Under the pieces are notes generated by a model that worked only from the letters and a program-made list of their open reading frames with translations, ran no database searches and was not told where the DNA came from. This document shows positions 13,493 through 13,582 of a stretch of 13,582 bases of DNA, piece by piece; positions within the stretch are counted from its first letter, which is position 1; every line of letters begins with the position of its first letter. Source of the DNA: a bacterium UBP15_UBA6099 (GTDB taxonomy: Bacteria > UBP15 > UBA6099); contig DIWT01000061.1 in the NCBI GenBank assembly GCA_002435745.1, positions 1-13,582 of the forward strand. Direction: 5' to 3'. A program made the translations under genes and the position numbers.

Positions 13493-13582
13493 GCGCGCCG
13501 TTTAGGTTTTCTCCATGAAGCAACACATCAAACTTTCGCTTAAATGATTTTCTGTGCGTTTGCGGGGAAACCATTTTTTTGC

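Noticed and set aside
13558..13580. Hairpin plus T-run after the hydrolase gene as a terminator
   Set aside because: The T-run (7 T) is real but the stem GTTT/AAAC is only 4 bp, and the window ends right after; not enough to support a call.

Overview
This window is bacterial chromosome of fairly high GC, around 60 percent by eye. The promoters resemble ordinary sigma70 promoters, most genes have Shine-Dalgarno sites, and one end gene carries a lipoprotein-type signal peptide, which suggests a Gram-negative-type cell envelope. I cannot name the lineage with confidence. An uncultured or poorly sampled phylum would fit, because the housekeeping genes are recognisable but not close to familiar model sequences. 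I see no tRNA, rRNA, CRISPR array, transposase or phage gene.

Layout. The first 1158 bases are the 5' part of an AT-richer gene on the minus strand, running off the left edge; it encodes an exported, probably lipid-anchored protein with propeller-like sequence. Next on the minus strand come a MATE-family efflux transporter (1274-2689) and dihydroxy-acid dehydratase ilvD (2840-4507), each with its own good promoter. From the ilvD promoter region a VOC/glyoxalase-fold gene (4650-5186) reads right and meets a Gfo/Idh/MocA-type oxidoreductase (5195-6334, minus) tail to tail. A carA-carB pair follows on the plus strand (6542-10878). Then comes a 383-base intergenic region filled with perfect stem-loops (10879-11261), and last a pair of exported hydrolytic proteins: a membrane-anchored HExxH peptidase (11262-12302) and a secreted alpha/beta hydrolase (12332-13492).

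The standout is the carAB pair. Both genes are intact, overlap by 4 bases and look actively maintained. Yet CarA has lost the catalytic Cys-His-Glu triad of its glutaminase domain (Cys to Gly252; the HPE segment is absent), and the first ATP-grasp half of CarB has lost the residues that bind metal and ATP phosphates (Arg282 where Gln is expected, Tyr296 where Glu is expected, Val298 where Asn is expected). The second half of CarB is textbook-canonical, including Gln817, Glu829, Asn831 and the regulatory MGS domain. The sequence therefore predicts a carbamoyl-phosphate synthetase that cannot use glutamine and has only one working ATP-grasp site. Either that site does both phosphorylations, or the enzyme phosphorylates carbamate formed from ammonia and bicarbonate. 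Base skew and codon choice also change at the boundary between the degenerate and intact halves. I regard this as the best candidate for an undescribed system in the window.

Secondary points are the palindromic repeat cluster after carB, a G-run at the end of the MATE gene, identical 10-base -10 regions for the MATE and ilvD genes, and the compositionally distinct gene at the left edge.
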